Shown one piece after another: positions 1 through 5,038 of a DNA stretch of 7,585 nt. Source of the DNA: Oceanospirillaceae bacterium (GTDB lineage Bacteria > Pseudomonadota > Gammaproteobacteria > Pseudomonadales > Balneatricaceae); assembly GCA_023954795.1 (NCBI GenBank), contig JAGSHA010000146.1, positions 1 through 7,585 on the forward strand, read 5' to 3'. The notes under the pieces were generated by a model. The model worked only from the letters and a program-made list of their open reading frames with translations. It searched no databases and was not told the DNA's origin. Positions within the stretch are counted from its first letter, which is position 1. Every line of letters starts with the position of its first letter. Made by a program: the position numbers and the translations under genes.

Positions 1-382
1 CAAGGGATGGCGAATTATGCCGCAGATCTGCTATGACCTGCGCTTCCCCGCGTTTAGCCGTAATCACAATGAGTATGACTTGCTGATCTACGTTGCGAAC
101 TGGCCGAAACCGAGGCGTAACCCGTGGCGTACGCTGCTGCAAGCACGGGCGATTGAAAATCTGGCTTATGTTGCCGGGGTCAATCGGGTGGGGGTGGATG
201 GCTCCGGGTTGGCGTACAGCGGCGACAGTTTGCTGGTGGACTTTATGGGAGAGCGTTTGATCGATCAGGTGCCGGATCAGGCTTTCGTTGAAACCTTCAC
301 GCTGGATGCGCGGGCGCTAAATGATTTTCGCGAACGTTTCCCTGCATGGATGGACGCGGACGCGTTTGATCTGAAACTATAA
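1..382 (+). CDS. yafV: Omega-amidase / carbon-nitrogen hydrolase (YafV type), 3' partial
   Basis: This is the C-terminal part (126 visible residues, reading frame from base 2) of a nitrilase-superfamily amidohydrolase. The 5' end lies outside the window. The ICYDLRFP block is the nucleophile elbow of the family; its cysteine codon is at 29-31, and the Glu and Lys of the Glu-Lys-Cys triad would be upstream. The downstream blocks YVANWP, ARAIENLAYVAG, NRVG and FPAWMDADAF follow the E. coli YafV pattern closely as I remember it. YafV-type enzymes hydrolyse alpha-ketoglutaramate or alpha-ketosuccinamate to the keto acid and ammonia, in the cytosol, as a repair or salvage step after glutamine transamination. 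The omega-amidase assignment rather than a generic nitrilase rests on similarity recalled from memory. No clear terminator follows the stop codon. The ATG at 17 is internal, not the start, because the frame stays open to the window edge with conserved sequence. Confidence 0.88.
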   Translation, partial: KGWRIMPQICYDLRFPAFSRNHNEYDLLIYVANWPKPRRNPWRTLLQARAIENLAYVAGVNRVGVDGSGLAYSGDSLLVDFMGERLIDQVPDQAFVETFTLDARALNDFRERFPAWMDADAFDLKL

Positions 383-419
383 ATCCACAGTATGGCGTAC
401 GACCTGCAAACTTTGGGGT

Positions 420-448
420 TTGACCCGTTTGCGCACAGCAGCGATTAT
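420..448 (+). promoter_or_regulatory. Putative sigma-70 promoter for the SDR-like gene
   Basis: A -35-like TTGACC (420-425, 5 of 6 to consensus) is followed after 17 bases by GATTAT (443-448, 4 of 6). The predicted start near 455 would give a leader of about 50 bases before the ATG at 508. The spacing is ideal but the -10 is weak, so this is a prediction from sequence only. Confidence 0.4.
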
Positions 449-507
449 TGAGTGCATAAAGGTGCTGAATCTATCGGCATCTCCTACCGTAGGGGTAAGG
501 ACAGGAT

Positions 508-1137
508 ATGCGTTTGTTAGTGATCGGAGCCAGTCGTGGGATCGGTTTGCAGGTAGTACACAAAGCGCTGGATCAGGGGCATCAGGTGACGGCCTGTGCT
601 CGGGCTGTCACTGAAATCGGAATTTCTCACCCCTATCTTCACCGTCAGCGTGCTGATGTGCTGGATTTTTTTGCGTTACAGCGGATCGTGCCCGGCCATG
701 ATGCGGTGGTGATCTCGCTGGGTATTTTGCCGACCTTTGATAAGGTCCGTCTGTTTTCAGAAGGCACCCGCAACTTAATCGACGCCATGCATGCCGCCCA
801 CATTAAGCGTCTGATTGTTGTGACGGGTATTGGTGCCGGTGATAGCCGGGGGCATGGTGGTTTCTTCTACGATAAATTATTCCAGCCTTTTGTGTTACGT
901 ACGATCTATAAGGATAAAGAGCGTCAGGAGGGGCTGGTTCGCAAGAGCAATCTGGACTGGACGATCGTTCGGCCTGGTTTTCTCACTAACGGAGAAGTGA
1001 CGCAAAACGTTCAGGTCCATACGGATCTTCAGGGGGTTGTCGCTGGAAAGGTCTCTAGAGCCGATGTTGCCACATTTATTTTGCATGAACTGGATCAACC
1101 CCGCTATCAGCAACAAACTCCGTTGTTGAGCTACTGA
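508..1137 (+). CDS. NAD(P)-binding SDR-family / NmrA-like oxidoreductase
   Basis: This complete 209-residue gene starts at an ATG with a good ribosome site, AAGGA at 497-501 with a 6-base spacer. The N-terminus is a Rossmann dinucleotide-binding strand-loop-helix, MRLLVIGASRGIG, with the glycine motif at residues 7-13. Residues 64-72 (HDAVVISLG) and 101-109 (RLIVVTGIG) look like later beta strands of the fold. LDWTIVRPGFLTNG at 149-162 is the hallmark of atypical SDRs of the NmrA / biliverdin-reductase-B-like group (SDR_a5). The classical YxxxK catalytic pair is not evident (YKDKE at 134-138), as is usual in that group. It is therefore either a flavin-reductase-like or NADPH-sensing protein; the substrate cannot be told from sequence. 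It has no signal peptide and is expected to be cytoplasmic. It appears to be transcribed alone, between the amidase gene and the convergent purT. Confidence 0.85.
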   Translation: MRLLVIGASRGIGLQVVHKALDQGHQVTACARAVTEIGISHPYLHRQRADVLDFFALQRIVPGHDAVVISLGILPTFDKVRLFSEGTRNLIDAMHAAHIKRLIVVTGIGAGDSRGHGGFFYDKLFQPFVLRTIYKDKERQEGLVRKSNLDWTIVRPGFLTNGEVTQNVQVHTDLQGVVAGKVSRADVATFILHELDQPRYQQQTPLLSY

Positions 1138-1155
1138 AGCATAGTGAGACAAGAG

Positions 1156-1183
1156 CTGGCGGGCGCTTAAAAAGTCCCGCCAG
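1156..1183. terminator. Stem-loop between convergent SDR-like gene and purT
   Basis: A perfect 8-bp inverted repeat, CTGGCGGG (1156-1163) and CCCGCCAG (1176-1183), encloses a 12-base loop. It lies in the 55-base gap between two convergent genes, where a shared terminator would be expected. Neither strand has a U-run after the stem, so it is either a weak intrinsic terminator or a 3'-end stabilising hairpin. Confidence 0.45.
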
Positions 1184-1192
1184 ATTCAGGAA

Positions 1193-2374
1193 TTACAGCG
1201 TGACGTTGACAGCAGAGGATGCGCTGATGGCGGTTGTTTTAGCCGCGTCAACAGATTCACCGCGTGCCAGTACCACACCCATACGGCGTACACCTTCGAC
1301 TTCAGGCTTACCGAACAGGCGTAACTGAGTGTTTGGCTGAGCCAATACCTGCTGCAAGTTACCAAAGGCCGTTTGTGTCGACTCACCTTCTACGAGAATG
1401 ACGCTGGACGCAGAGGGGCCGTGGAAATGAATATTAGGAATGGGCAATCCGAGAATAGCCCGTGCGTGCAGGGCAAACTCTGACAAGTCCTGTGAAATCA
1501 TGGTCACCATGCCGGTATCGTGCGGGCGTGGAGATACTTCGCTGAAGTAAACCAGATCTCCTTTGATAAACAGTTCAACACCAAACAGGCCGTTACCACC
1601 CAACGCTGCAGTGACTTTCTCTGCGATCTCTTTGGAGCGCTCCAGTGCGGTGGCGCTCATCGCCTGTGGCTGCCATGACTGACGGTAGTCGCCAGCAATC
1701 TGGATGTGGCCTATCGGCTCACAGAAGCTGGTGCTGTTGTTGTGGCGAATGGTCAGTAGGGTGATCTCATAATCAAAATCGACGAAACCTTCTACGATCA
1801 CTTTGCCTTTCCCGGCCCGGCCACCGTCCTGAGCATATTCCCATGCTGTGGGAATTTCATCTTCGGTTTTGAGTGTACTCTGGCCTTTGCCGGATGAACT
1901 CATGATCGGTTTCACCACACAGGGCAGACCGATCTCTGCCACTGCTGCCTTGTACTCGTCTTCGGTTGCAGCGAAGCGGTATGGGGAGGTGGCGACACCA
2001 AGTTCTTCCGCCGCCAGGCGACGGATACCTTCACGATTCATCGTGAGCTGGGTGGCACGTGCTGTGGGTACGATATTGAAACCTTCGGCTTCCAGTGCGA
2101 CCAGCGTGTCCGTGGCGATCGCTTCGATCTCCGGCACAATCAGATCCGGTTTTTCAGCTTCGATAACACCGCGCAATGCGTCACCGTCAAGCATTGAAAT
2201 AACATGACTGCGATGAGCGACCTGCATGGCCGGACTGTTGGCATAACGATCAACAACGATAACTTCAACGCCCAGACGTTGAAGCTCAATGACAACTTCT
2301 TTTCCGAGTTCGCCGCCGCCACACATAAGTACCCGTGTGGCCGAGTCTGAAAGTGGTGTCCCCAACTGATTCAT
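1193..2374 (-). CDS. purT: Formate-dependent phosphoribosylglycinamide formyltransferase (GAR transformylase 2)
   Basis: PurT uses ATP and formate to convert glycinamide ribonucleotide (GAR) to formyl-GAR, the folate-independent version of the third step of de novo purine synthesis, in the cytosol. The gene is complete at 393 residues, against 392 in E. coli. It belongs to the ATP-grasp superfamily. The N-terminal domain carries GGGELGKE (19-26), whose Glu22 is a GAR-binding residue in E. coli. The ATP-grasp core follows, with Arg114, Lys155 and the SSGKGQ loop (160-165), and Glu195. The metal-binding acids are Glu267 in LFGVELF and Glu279 in FSEVSPRPHDTG. All fall at the E. coli numbers as I remember them. 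The ATG is preceded by AGGGA about 8 bases upstream. It converges on the SDR-like gene and diverges from the noncoding region to its right. Purine-repressor control is known for E. coli purT, but I see no good PUR box here. Confidence 0.97.
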   Translation of the reverse strand: MNQLGTPLSDSATRVLMCGGGELGKEVVIELQRLGVEVIVVDRYANSPAMQVAHRSHVISMLDGDALRGVIEAEKPDLIVPEIEAIATDTLVALEAEGFNIVPTARATQLTMNREGIRRLAAEELGVATSPYRFAATEDEYKAAVAEIGLPCVVKPIMSSSGKGQSTLKTEDEIPTAWEYAQDGGRAGKGKVIVEGFVDFDYEITLLTIRHNNSTSFCEPIGHIQIAGDYRQSWQPQAMSATALERSKEIAEKVTAALGGNGLFGVELFIKGDLVYFSEVSPRPHDTGMVTMISQDLSEFALHARAILGLPIPNIHFHGPSASSVILVEGESTQTAFGNLQQVLAQPNTQLRLFGKPEVEGVRRMGVVLARGESVDAAKTTAISASSAVNVTL

Positions 2375-2387
2375 CTGGCTATTCCCT

Positions 2388-2402
2388 GTGAAAATTTTTC
2401 AC
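2388..2402. promoter_or_regulatory. Palindrome GTGAAAA-T-TTTTCAC over the predicted purT start point
   Basis: This is a perfect inverted repeat with 7-base arms around one central T. It spans the predicted purT transcription start, between the TATAAT box and the ribosome site, a typical position for a repressor operator. It resembles a CRP half-site pair (TGTGA...TCAC) but the spacing is one base too long, and it does not match the PurR box. The regulator is unknown. Confidence 0.35.
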
Positions 2403-2404
2403 GC

Positions 2405-2435
2405 ATTATAAAAGCCACATCGCCGGAGATGCCAG
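2405..2435 (-). promoter_or_regulatory. Putative purT promoter
   Basis: Reading the minus strand, a perfect TATAAT lies at 2410-2405. CTGGCA at 2435-2430 matches the -35 consensus at 4 of 6 positions but with a long 19-base spacer. The predicted start near 2398 gives a leader of about 24 bases containing the purT ribosome site. The -10 is convincing; the -35 is not. Confidence 0.42.
2418..2431. promoter_or_regulatory. Imperfect palindrome CATCgCCGGaGATG between divergent -10 boxes
   Basis: This 14-base sequence is palindromic except for one mismatched pair. It lies midway between the minus-strand TATAAT (2405-2410) and the plus-strand TATACT (2446-2451), overlapping both -35 regions. It could be an operator serving both directions; a symmetric match of this length can also arise by chance. 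Confidence 0.25.
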
Positions 2436-2444
2436 CATTCTCGC

Positions 2445-2451
2445 CTATACT
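2445..2451 (+). promoter_or_regulatory. Candidate -10 element CTATACT on the plus strand
   Basis: CTATACT is a 5-of-6 TATAAT match in a form favoured by the stationary-phase sigma factor RpoS. No -35 box is present at the usual distance, which RpoS promoters tolerate. It would start transcription near 2458 into the hairpin-rich noncoding stretch that ends at the strong stem-loop near 2676. Confidence 0.3.
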
Positions 2452-2457
2452 CATAGA

Positions 2458-2680
2458 GAAAGAATTTTAACTGATGGGCGTGTTTCAGGAGGCGTGAAAC
2501 CTTCAGTGTCAGGCATCAACACTGTAGAAATATCTGGGTTGAATGGTCTGCTGAAAACATGGCATCAAAGCCATTGGCCGCAAAAGGTCAGTGGTAACAA
2601 CCGCAAGCCCTTATGGGCTGATTTAGCCGGAGTAAAGTCTGGCACAAAGGGGTCTCAGTATATGAGACCCCTTTGTTTAT
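2458..2680 (+). ncRNA. Candidate structured noncoding RNA or leader, family not recognised
   Basis: About 220 bases without a credible gene contain a chain of local inverted repeats. They are 2482-2487/2495-2500 (GTTTCA/TGAAAC, loop GGAGGCG), 2504-2509/2519-2524 (CAGTGT/ACACTG), 2559-2563/2570-2574 (ATGGC/GCCAT), 2606-2610/2615-2619 (AGCCC/GGGCT) and 2626-2631/2638-2643 (GCCGGA/TCTGGC with one G-U). The last stem directly abuts the 14-bp terminator-like hairpin. GGCATCAA occurs in the second and third hairpins. The first loop exposes a GGA of the kind bound by CsrA/RsmA. It does not match 6S, tmRNA, RNase P, SRP RNA, CsrB or the common riboswitches that I can recall. It could be a small RNA, or an attenuator leader for the downstream small frame and PhnA-like gene. 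The 5' end is guessed from the CTATACT box. Confidence 0.35.
2644..2680 (+). terminator. Strong intrinsic terminator-like hairpin
   Basis: ACAAAGGGGTCTCA (2644-2657) pairs perfectly over 14 bases with TGAGACCCCTTTGT (2663-2676) around the loop GTATA. The 3' arm ends in T-rich sequence, CTTTGTTTAT, so it should end plus-strand transcripts. No annotated plus-strand gene precedes it within 1.5 kb, which is the main reason to suspect a noncoding transcript here. Confidence 0.7.
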
Positions 2681-2748
2681 CTATGCCATTGTCCCCATTT
2701 TTTGACGGCTTTTGCTGAGGCTGTTGTGTTTGTTTTTTGAACAGCTTT

Positions 2749-2907
2749 TTGAATATTTATTCCGTTTCTGTTGGGCCAAATCCAGAAATATCTGCTATTC
2801 GTATATATCAGTACCTGAAGGAGAAGGATCGCTTGCCCGCGTCGGAAAGTGTTATCAAGGAATTGGGTAACAAAGCTGTGGCGCCGGGATTACTGGATTT
2901 CGACTGA
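2749..2907 (+). CDS. Possible small hypothetical protein or gene remnant (about 52 codons)
   Basis: This open frame runs from a TTG at 2749 (another at 2737) to TGA at 2905-2907, with an in-frame stop at 2716. The predicted peptide has convincing protein character: VGPNPEISAIRIYQYLKEKD, then LPASESVIKELGNK and AVAPGLLDFD at the end, suggesting two short helices and a conserved-looking acidic tail. Against it, there is no in-frame ATG or GTG and no ribosome site before either TTG. It may be the 3' remnant of a decayed gene, or a real small gene with a weak start. Its stop lies 16 bases before the ATG of the PhnA-like gene, whose ribosome site begins at the stop codon, so the two would be co-transcribed. 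I do not recognise the family. Confidence 0.35.
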   Translation: MNIYSVSVGPNPEISAIRIYQYLKEKDRLPASESVIKELGNKAVAPGLLDFD

Positions 2908-2923
2908 AGGGAAGGATGTTGTT

Positions 2924-3322
2924 ATGGCTAGAGGATATGAAAGACACCACGGTCACCACGGCTTGTCTATGTATGGCAAAGAGTTGGTGCGGCGTTGTAG
3001 TGCTCATTGTGAGTTGTGCGACGCTCAGGGAATCAAGCTGAAGATCTTTGAGGTTCCACCGTTCGATAGCGAGCCGGATGTTAACCACTGTATTATGATC
3101 TGTGAAACTTGTCTTGATCAGATCGAACATCCGAAGCATATGGATCGAAACCATTGGCGCTGTCTGAACAGTTCGATGTGGAGTCCGGTTTCAGCCGTCA
3201 AGGTCACCGCTGTTGCAATGCTGCAACGTTTGTCCAACTCAGAAGATTGGGCGATTGAGTTGTTAGAGCAACGCTATATGGAGCCCGAGGAATCGGAGTG
3301 GCTGGAAGAGGTTGAGCTCTAG
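2924..3322 (+). CDS. PhnA/YjdM-like zinc-knuckle protein, short form
   Basis: This 132-residue protein resembles the N-terminal part of PhnA-domain (YjdM-like) proteins. A histidine-rich start (ERHHGHHG, 6-13) is followed by a CxxC pair at Cys29/Cys32 (CELC) and a second at Cys60/Cys63 (ICETC), together forming a likely zinc site. The strongly conserved blocks FEVPP (42-46) and NHWRCLNSSMWS (76-87) follow. The usual C-terminal PhnA beta domain of about 65 residues (DxDGxxLxDGDxVxxIKDLxVKG type) is absent; the protein ends in an acidic tail. Despite the name, PhnA is not required for phosphonate breakdown and its role is unknown. I chose the ATG at 2924 because AAGGGAAGGA sits 7 bases before it; a GTG at 2849 extends the frame but has no ribosome site and the extra residues look random. 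Its stop overlaps that of the convergent ansA by four bases. Confidence 0.82.
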   Translation: MARGYERHHGHHGLSMYGKELVRRCSAHCELCDAQGIKLKIFEVPPFDSEPDVNHCIMICETCLDQIEHPKHMDRNHWRCLNSSMWSPVSAVKVTAVAMLQRLSNSEDWAIELLEQRYMEPEESEWLEEVEL

Positions 3323-3331
3323 TCGAGCTCA
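3313..3331. repeat. Inverted repeat over the overlapping stop codons of the PhnA-like gene and ansA
   Basis: TGAGCTC (3313-3319) and GAGCTCA (3325-3331) form a 7-bp stem with loop TAGTC. The loop and stem contain CTAG, which supplies TAG stop codons on both strands. With no U-run it is a weak terminator at best. Confidence 0.4.
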
Positions 3332-4347
3332 CCACATACATTCTGTTGCATCAGGTCGGAGACCTGTGTGCTGCTCTTGTGCGTTGCCAATAAAGTATGC
3401 AACTTGGTAAACGCAGCTTCTGGTGTCATATCGCCCCCTGAAATAATCCCTATCTCATTAAAACCTGCAGAGCAGGCATAAGCGCCGGGGATCACTTGCG
3501 CTTGTAGACAGCTGCTGAGGTTCACTAATACCACCCCCGCTTTAGCCGCCTGTGTCAGGTGATGCATCAGCGGTTCATTATTGTTGGGTAAATTGCCAAC
3601 ACCATAACTCTGCAGGATCACGCCGCGTATCTGCTCATTGTCTAATACCGACTGAATCTGCGCATCTGCCATCCCTGGGTAGATTGGCAACATGGCTACT
3701 GCACCGGGTGAGTATTGGGTGGGGCACAGATCAGGCGTGCCCGCGGAGCGTATCAGTTGTTGATGCAGTTCTATATGGATACCCACCTGACCCAGCCAGG
3801 GAAAGTTGGGTGAATCAAAGGCATCCAATCCGGTCGCCTTAACCTTCCGGCTGCGATTCCCTCTGAGTAAACGGCCATTAAAATAGACACACACCTCGGG
3901 TACCGGATGAAAGCCTGCAATGATCAGCGCGCTAATCAAGTTGTCGAGCGCATCGTTGCGCAGCTCGACCAATGGAATTTGTGAACCGGTAACGATAACG
4001 GGTTTGTTCAGCCCTCTGAGCTGAAAGGAGAGTGCTGATGCTGTATAAGCCATCGTGTCGGTCCCGTGCAGCACGACAAAACCATCGTAATCAGCATAAT
4101 GGTCGGTCAGCGTTTGGGCGATGGTTTGCCAGTCATCCGGCACCAAATTAGCGCTATCAATTAAACGCTCGAACTCTATCAAATCAAAATCCGGCAGGGT
4201 GTCATGCACACTGTTGATCAACTTTTCGCGCAGCAGCGCCTCAAATCCCGCTACGGGTGTATAGCCCGCTTCAGACGGTCGCATACCGATGGTTCCACCC
4301 GTATGAATGATCAGAACGCGGGGTTTCAGAGTTTGATTAGCGTACAT
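3319..4347 (-). CDS. ansA: Type I (cytoplasmic) L-asparaginase
   Basis: AnsA hydrolyses L-asparagine to aspartate and ammonia in the cytosol. The gene is complete, with 342 residues against 338 in E. coli. The first catalytic motif is IHTGGTIGM (14-22), with the nucleophile Thr19. The second is VLHGTDTMAYTAS (92-104), with Thr96 and Asp97. The activating lysine is Lys168 in RGNRSRKVKATG. These correspond to E. coli Thr14, Thr91/Asp92 and Lys163. There is no signal peptide, and similarity runs along E. coli AnsA rather than the periplasmic type II enzyme. SYGVGNLPNNN and the C-terminal NVCGEL also match. The start ATG is preceded by AGGAG at a rather long spacing of about 12 bases, so translation may be modest. 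The 3' end overlaps the PhnA-like gene tail to tail by four bases. Confidence 0.96.
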   Translation of the reverse strand: MYANQTLKPRVLIIHTGGTIGMRPSEAGYTPVAGFEALLREKLINSVHDTLPDFDLIEFERLIDSANLVPDDWQTIAQTLTDHYADYDGFVVLHGTDTMAYTASALSFQLRGLNKPVIVTGSQIPLVELRNDALDNLISALIIAGFHPVPEVCVYFNGRLLRGNRSRKVKATGLDAFDSPNFPWLGQVGIHIELHQQLIRSAGTPDLCPTQYSPGAVAMLPIYPGMADAQIQSVLDNEQIRGVILQSYGVGNLPNNNEPLMHHLTQAAKAGVVLVNLSSCLQAQVIPGAYACSAGFNEIGIISGGDMTPEAAFTKLHTLLATHKSSTQVSDLMQQNVCGELD

Positions 4348-4488
4348 AATCTGTGTGAGCTCCTGTGCGATGCCTGCCTGTCTATCAGGCCTAACATAAC
4401 CGTATATGGGGCTGAATTCGAGTTTGATCGCCGCCCCGTCACTGTTTCTGTTATCAATATTCCGCTGGCCGCTTAAATCTTAACCACT

Positions 4489-4516
4489 TTGTCATATCGG
4501 ACTGCTTTGATATAGG
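4489..4516 (+). promoter_or_regulatory. Putative extended -10 promoter for the RRM protein gene
   Basis: TTGTCA (4489-4494, 5 of 6) is followed after 16 bases by TATAGG (4511-4516, 4 of 6) preceded by TG, giving the extended -10 form TGaTATAGG. The predicted start near 4523 leaves a leader of nearly 100 bases before the ATG at 4621. Confidence 0.42.
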
Positions 4517-4530
4517 GGCTGGGTACAGCC
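4517..4530 (+). other. Small hairpin at the predicted 5' end of the RRM leader
   Basis: GGCTG (4517-4521) and CAGCC (4526-4530) flank the tetraloop GGTA. It overlaps the predicted transcription start, so it may be only partly transcribed. No U-run follows. Confidence 0.25.
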
Positions 4531-4620
4531 ACGGTGGTGGGTTGTCATTAATGCCTGACTGGGCCAGCGTTGGGCAGTGATGTTTGCGTATGAGCTGGCA
4601 GAACGGAATTGAGAACAGAA

Positions 4621-4893
4621 ATGAATATCTTTGTGGGAAACCTGTCCTATCGCATGCAGGAAAACGAACTGGAAGCAGCCTTTGCCCTGCACGGTGACGT
4701 GCAGTCCGCCAAAATTGTTCTGGATCGGGAGTCAGGCCGTTCCCGGGGATTTGGTTTCGTAGAAATGCCGAATGCCGTTGAAGGCAAAGCGGCCATCAGC
4801 GCGCTGAACGGTCGGGATATGGGCGGGCGTAGCCTCGTGGTGAATGAAGCTAAACCTCGCCAACCAAGCGCGCCGCGTCGCCACGAACATTGA
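4621..4893 (+). CDS. Single-RRM RNA-binding protein
   Basis: This 90-residue protein consists of one RNA recognition motif and a short basic tail. RNP2 is IFVGNL (3-8) and RNP1 is RGFGFVEM (42-49), with the RNA-stacking aromatics at Phe4, Phe44 and Phe46. The beta-alpha-beta order is complete (ELEAAFALHG helix, AKIVLD strand, GKAAISALNG helix, SLVVNEAKPR last strand). Residues 79-90 form a short Pro/Arg/His tail rather than the glycine-rich tail of the cyanobacterial Rbp proteins. Bacterial single-RRM proteins are often cold-induced RNA chaperones or binders; that role here is inferred from the family. I chose the ATG at 4621 because RNP2 begins three residues in. The ribosome site (GAGAA, 5 bases upstream) is weak, and a TTG at 4609 is an unlikely alternative. 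I see no intrinsic terminator after the stop. Confidence 0.93.
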   Translation: MNIFVGNLSYRMQENELEAAFALHGDVQSAKIVLDRESGRSRGFGFVEMPNAVEGKAAISALNGRDMGGRSLVVNEAKPRQPSAPRRHEH

Positions 4894-4991
4894 GTTAACT
4901 ATCTACTGTTACTGATTTTCCATCCATCAGCTTGAGTGGTCGGATAGGGTGGGTTATGCGGTCGTTTACAGTGTTTTACTGATCGCTCTTC

Positions 4992-5000
4992 TGCTAGCCT
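4992..5000 (+). promoter_or_regulatory. Possible extended -10 (TGCTAGCCT) for the wHTH/nuclease-like gene
   Basis: TG plus one base precedes TAGCCT, a weak -10 hexamer in extended -10 form. No good -35 box lies at standard spacing. A start near 5007 would exclude the upstream ATG at 5003 and favour the ATG at 5039. Confidence 0.25.
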
Positions 5001-5038
5001 GAATGGAGTTATTTTTTGTACTTGATCAGGTGAGATGT

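Noticed and set aside
2387..2403. CRP-type site TGTGA...TCACG upstream of purT.
   Set aside because: The half-sites are separated by 7 bases instead of 6, so it does not fit the CRP consensus. It is kept only as an unassigned palindrome.
2371..2454. A 27-codon minus-strand frame whose TGA overlaps the purT ATG (ATGA), as in translationally coupled leader peptides.
   Set aside because: It has no ribosome site, and the best purT -10 box lies inside it, so the likely purT transcript would not carry its start.
2458..2680. FMN riboswitch or CsrB-type RNA, suggested by GTAAAGTCTGG and by GGA motifs.
   Set aside because: The remaining conserved blocks of the FMN element are absent, and there are only two GGA motifs, far fewer than in CsrB/RsmZ RNAs.
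2494..2718. A 74-codon plus-strand frame starting at GTG after GGAGG.
   Set aside because: The GGAGG is only one base from the GTG, and the frame runs straight through the 14-bp terminator hairpin. The residue pattern looks random.
2849..2923. GTG-start N-terminal extension of the PhnA-like protein.
   Set aside because: No ribosome site precedes 2849 and the 25 extra residues look non-coding, while the ATG at 2924 has AAGGGAAGGA in front of it.
4204..4476. A 90-codon plus-strand frame whose end (EFEFDRRPVTVSVINIPLA) looks protein-like.
   Set aside because: Its first half is antisense to the well-supported 5' end of ansA and it has no credible start or ribosome site in the intergenic part.
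5003..5038. Upstream ATG for the wHTH/nuclease-like gene.
   Set aside because: It has no ribosome site, while the ATG at 5039 has AGGTGA at 5 bases. A possible -10 box at 4995-5000 would place the transcript start after 5003.
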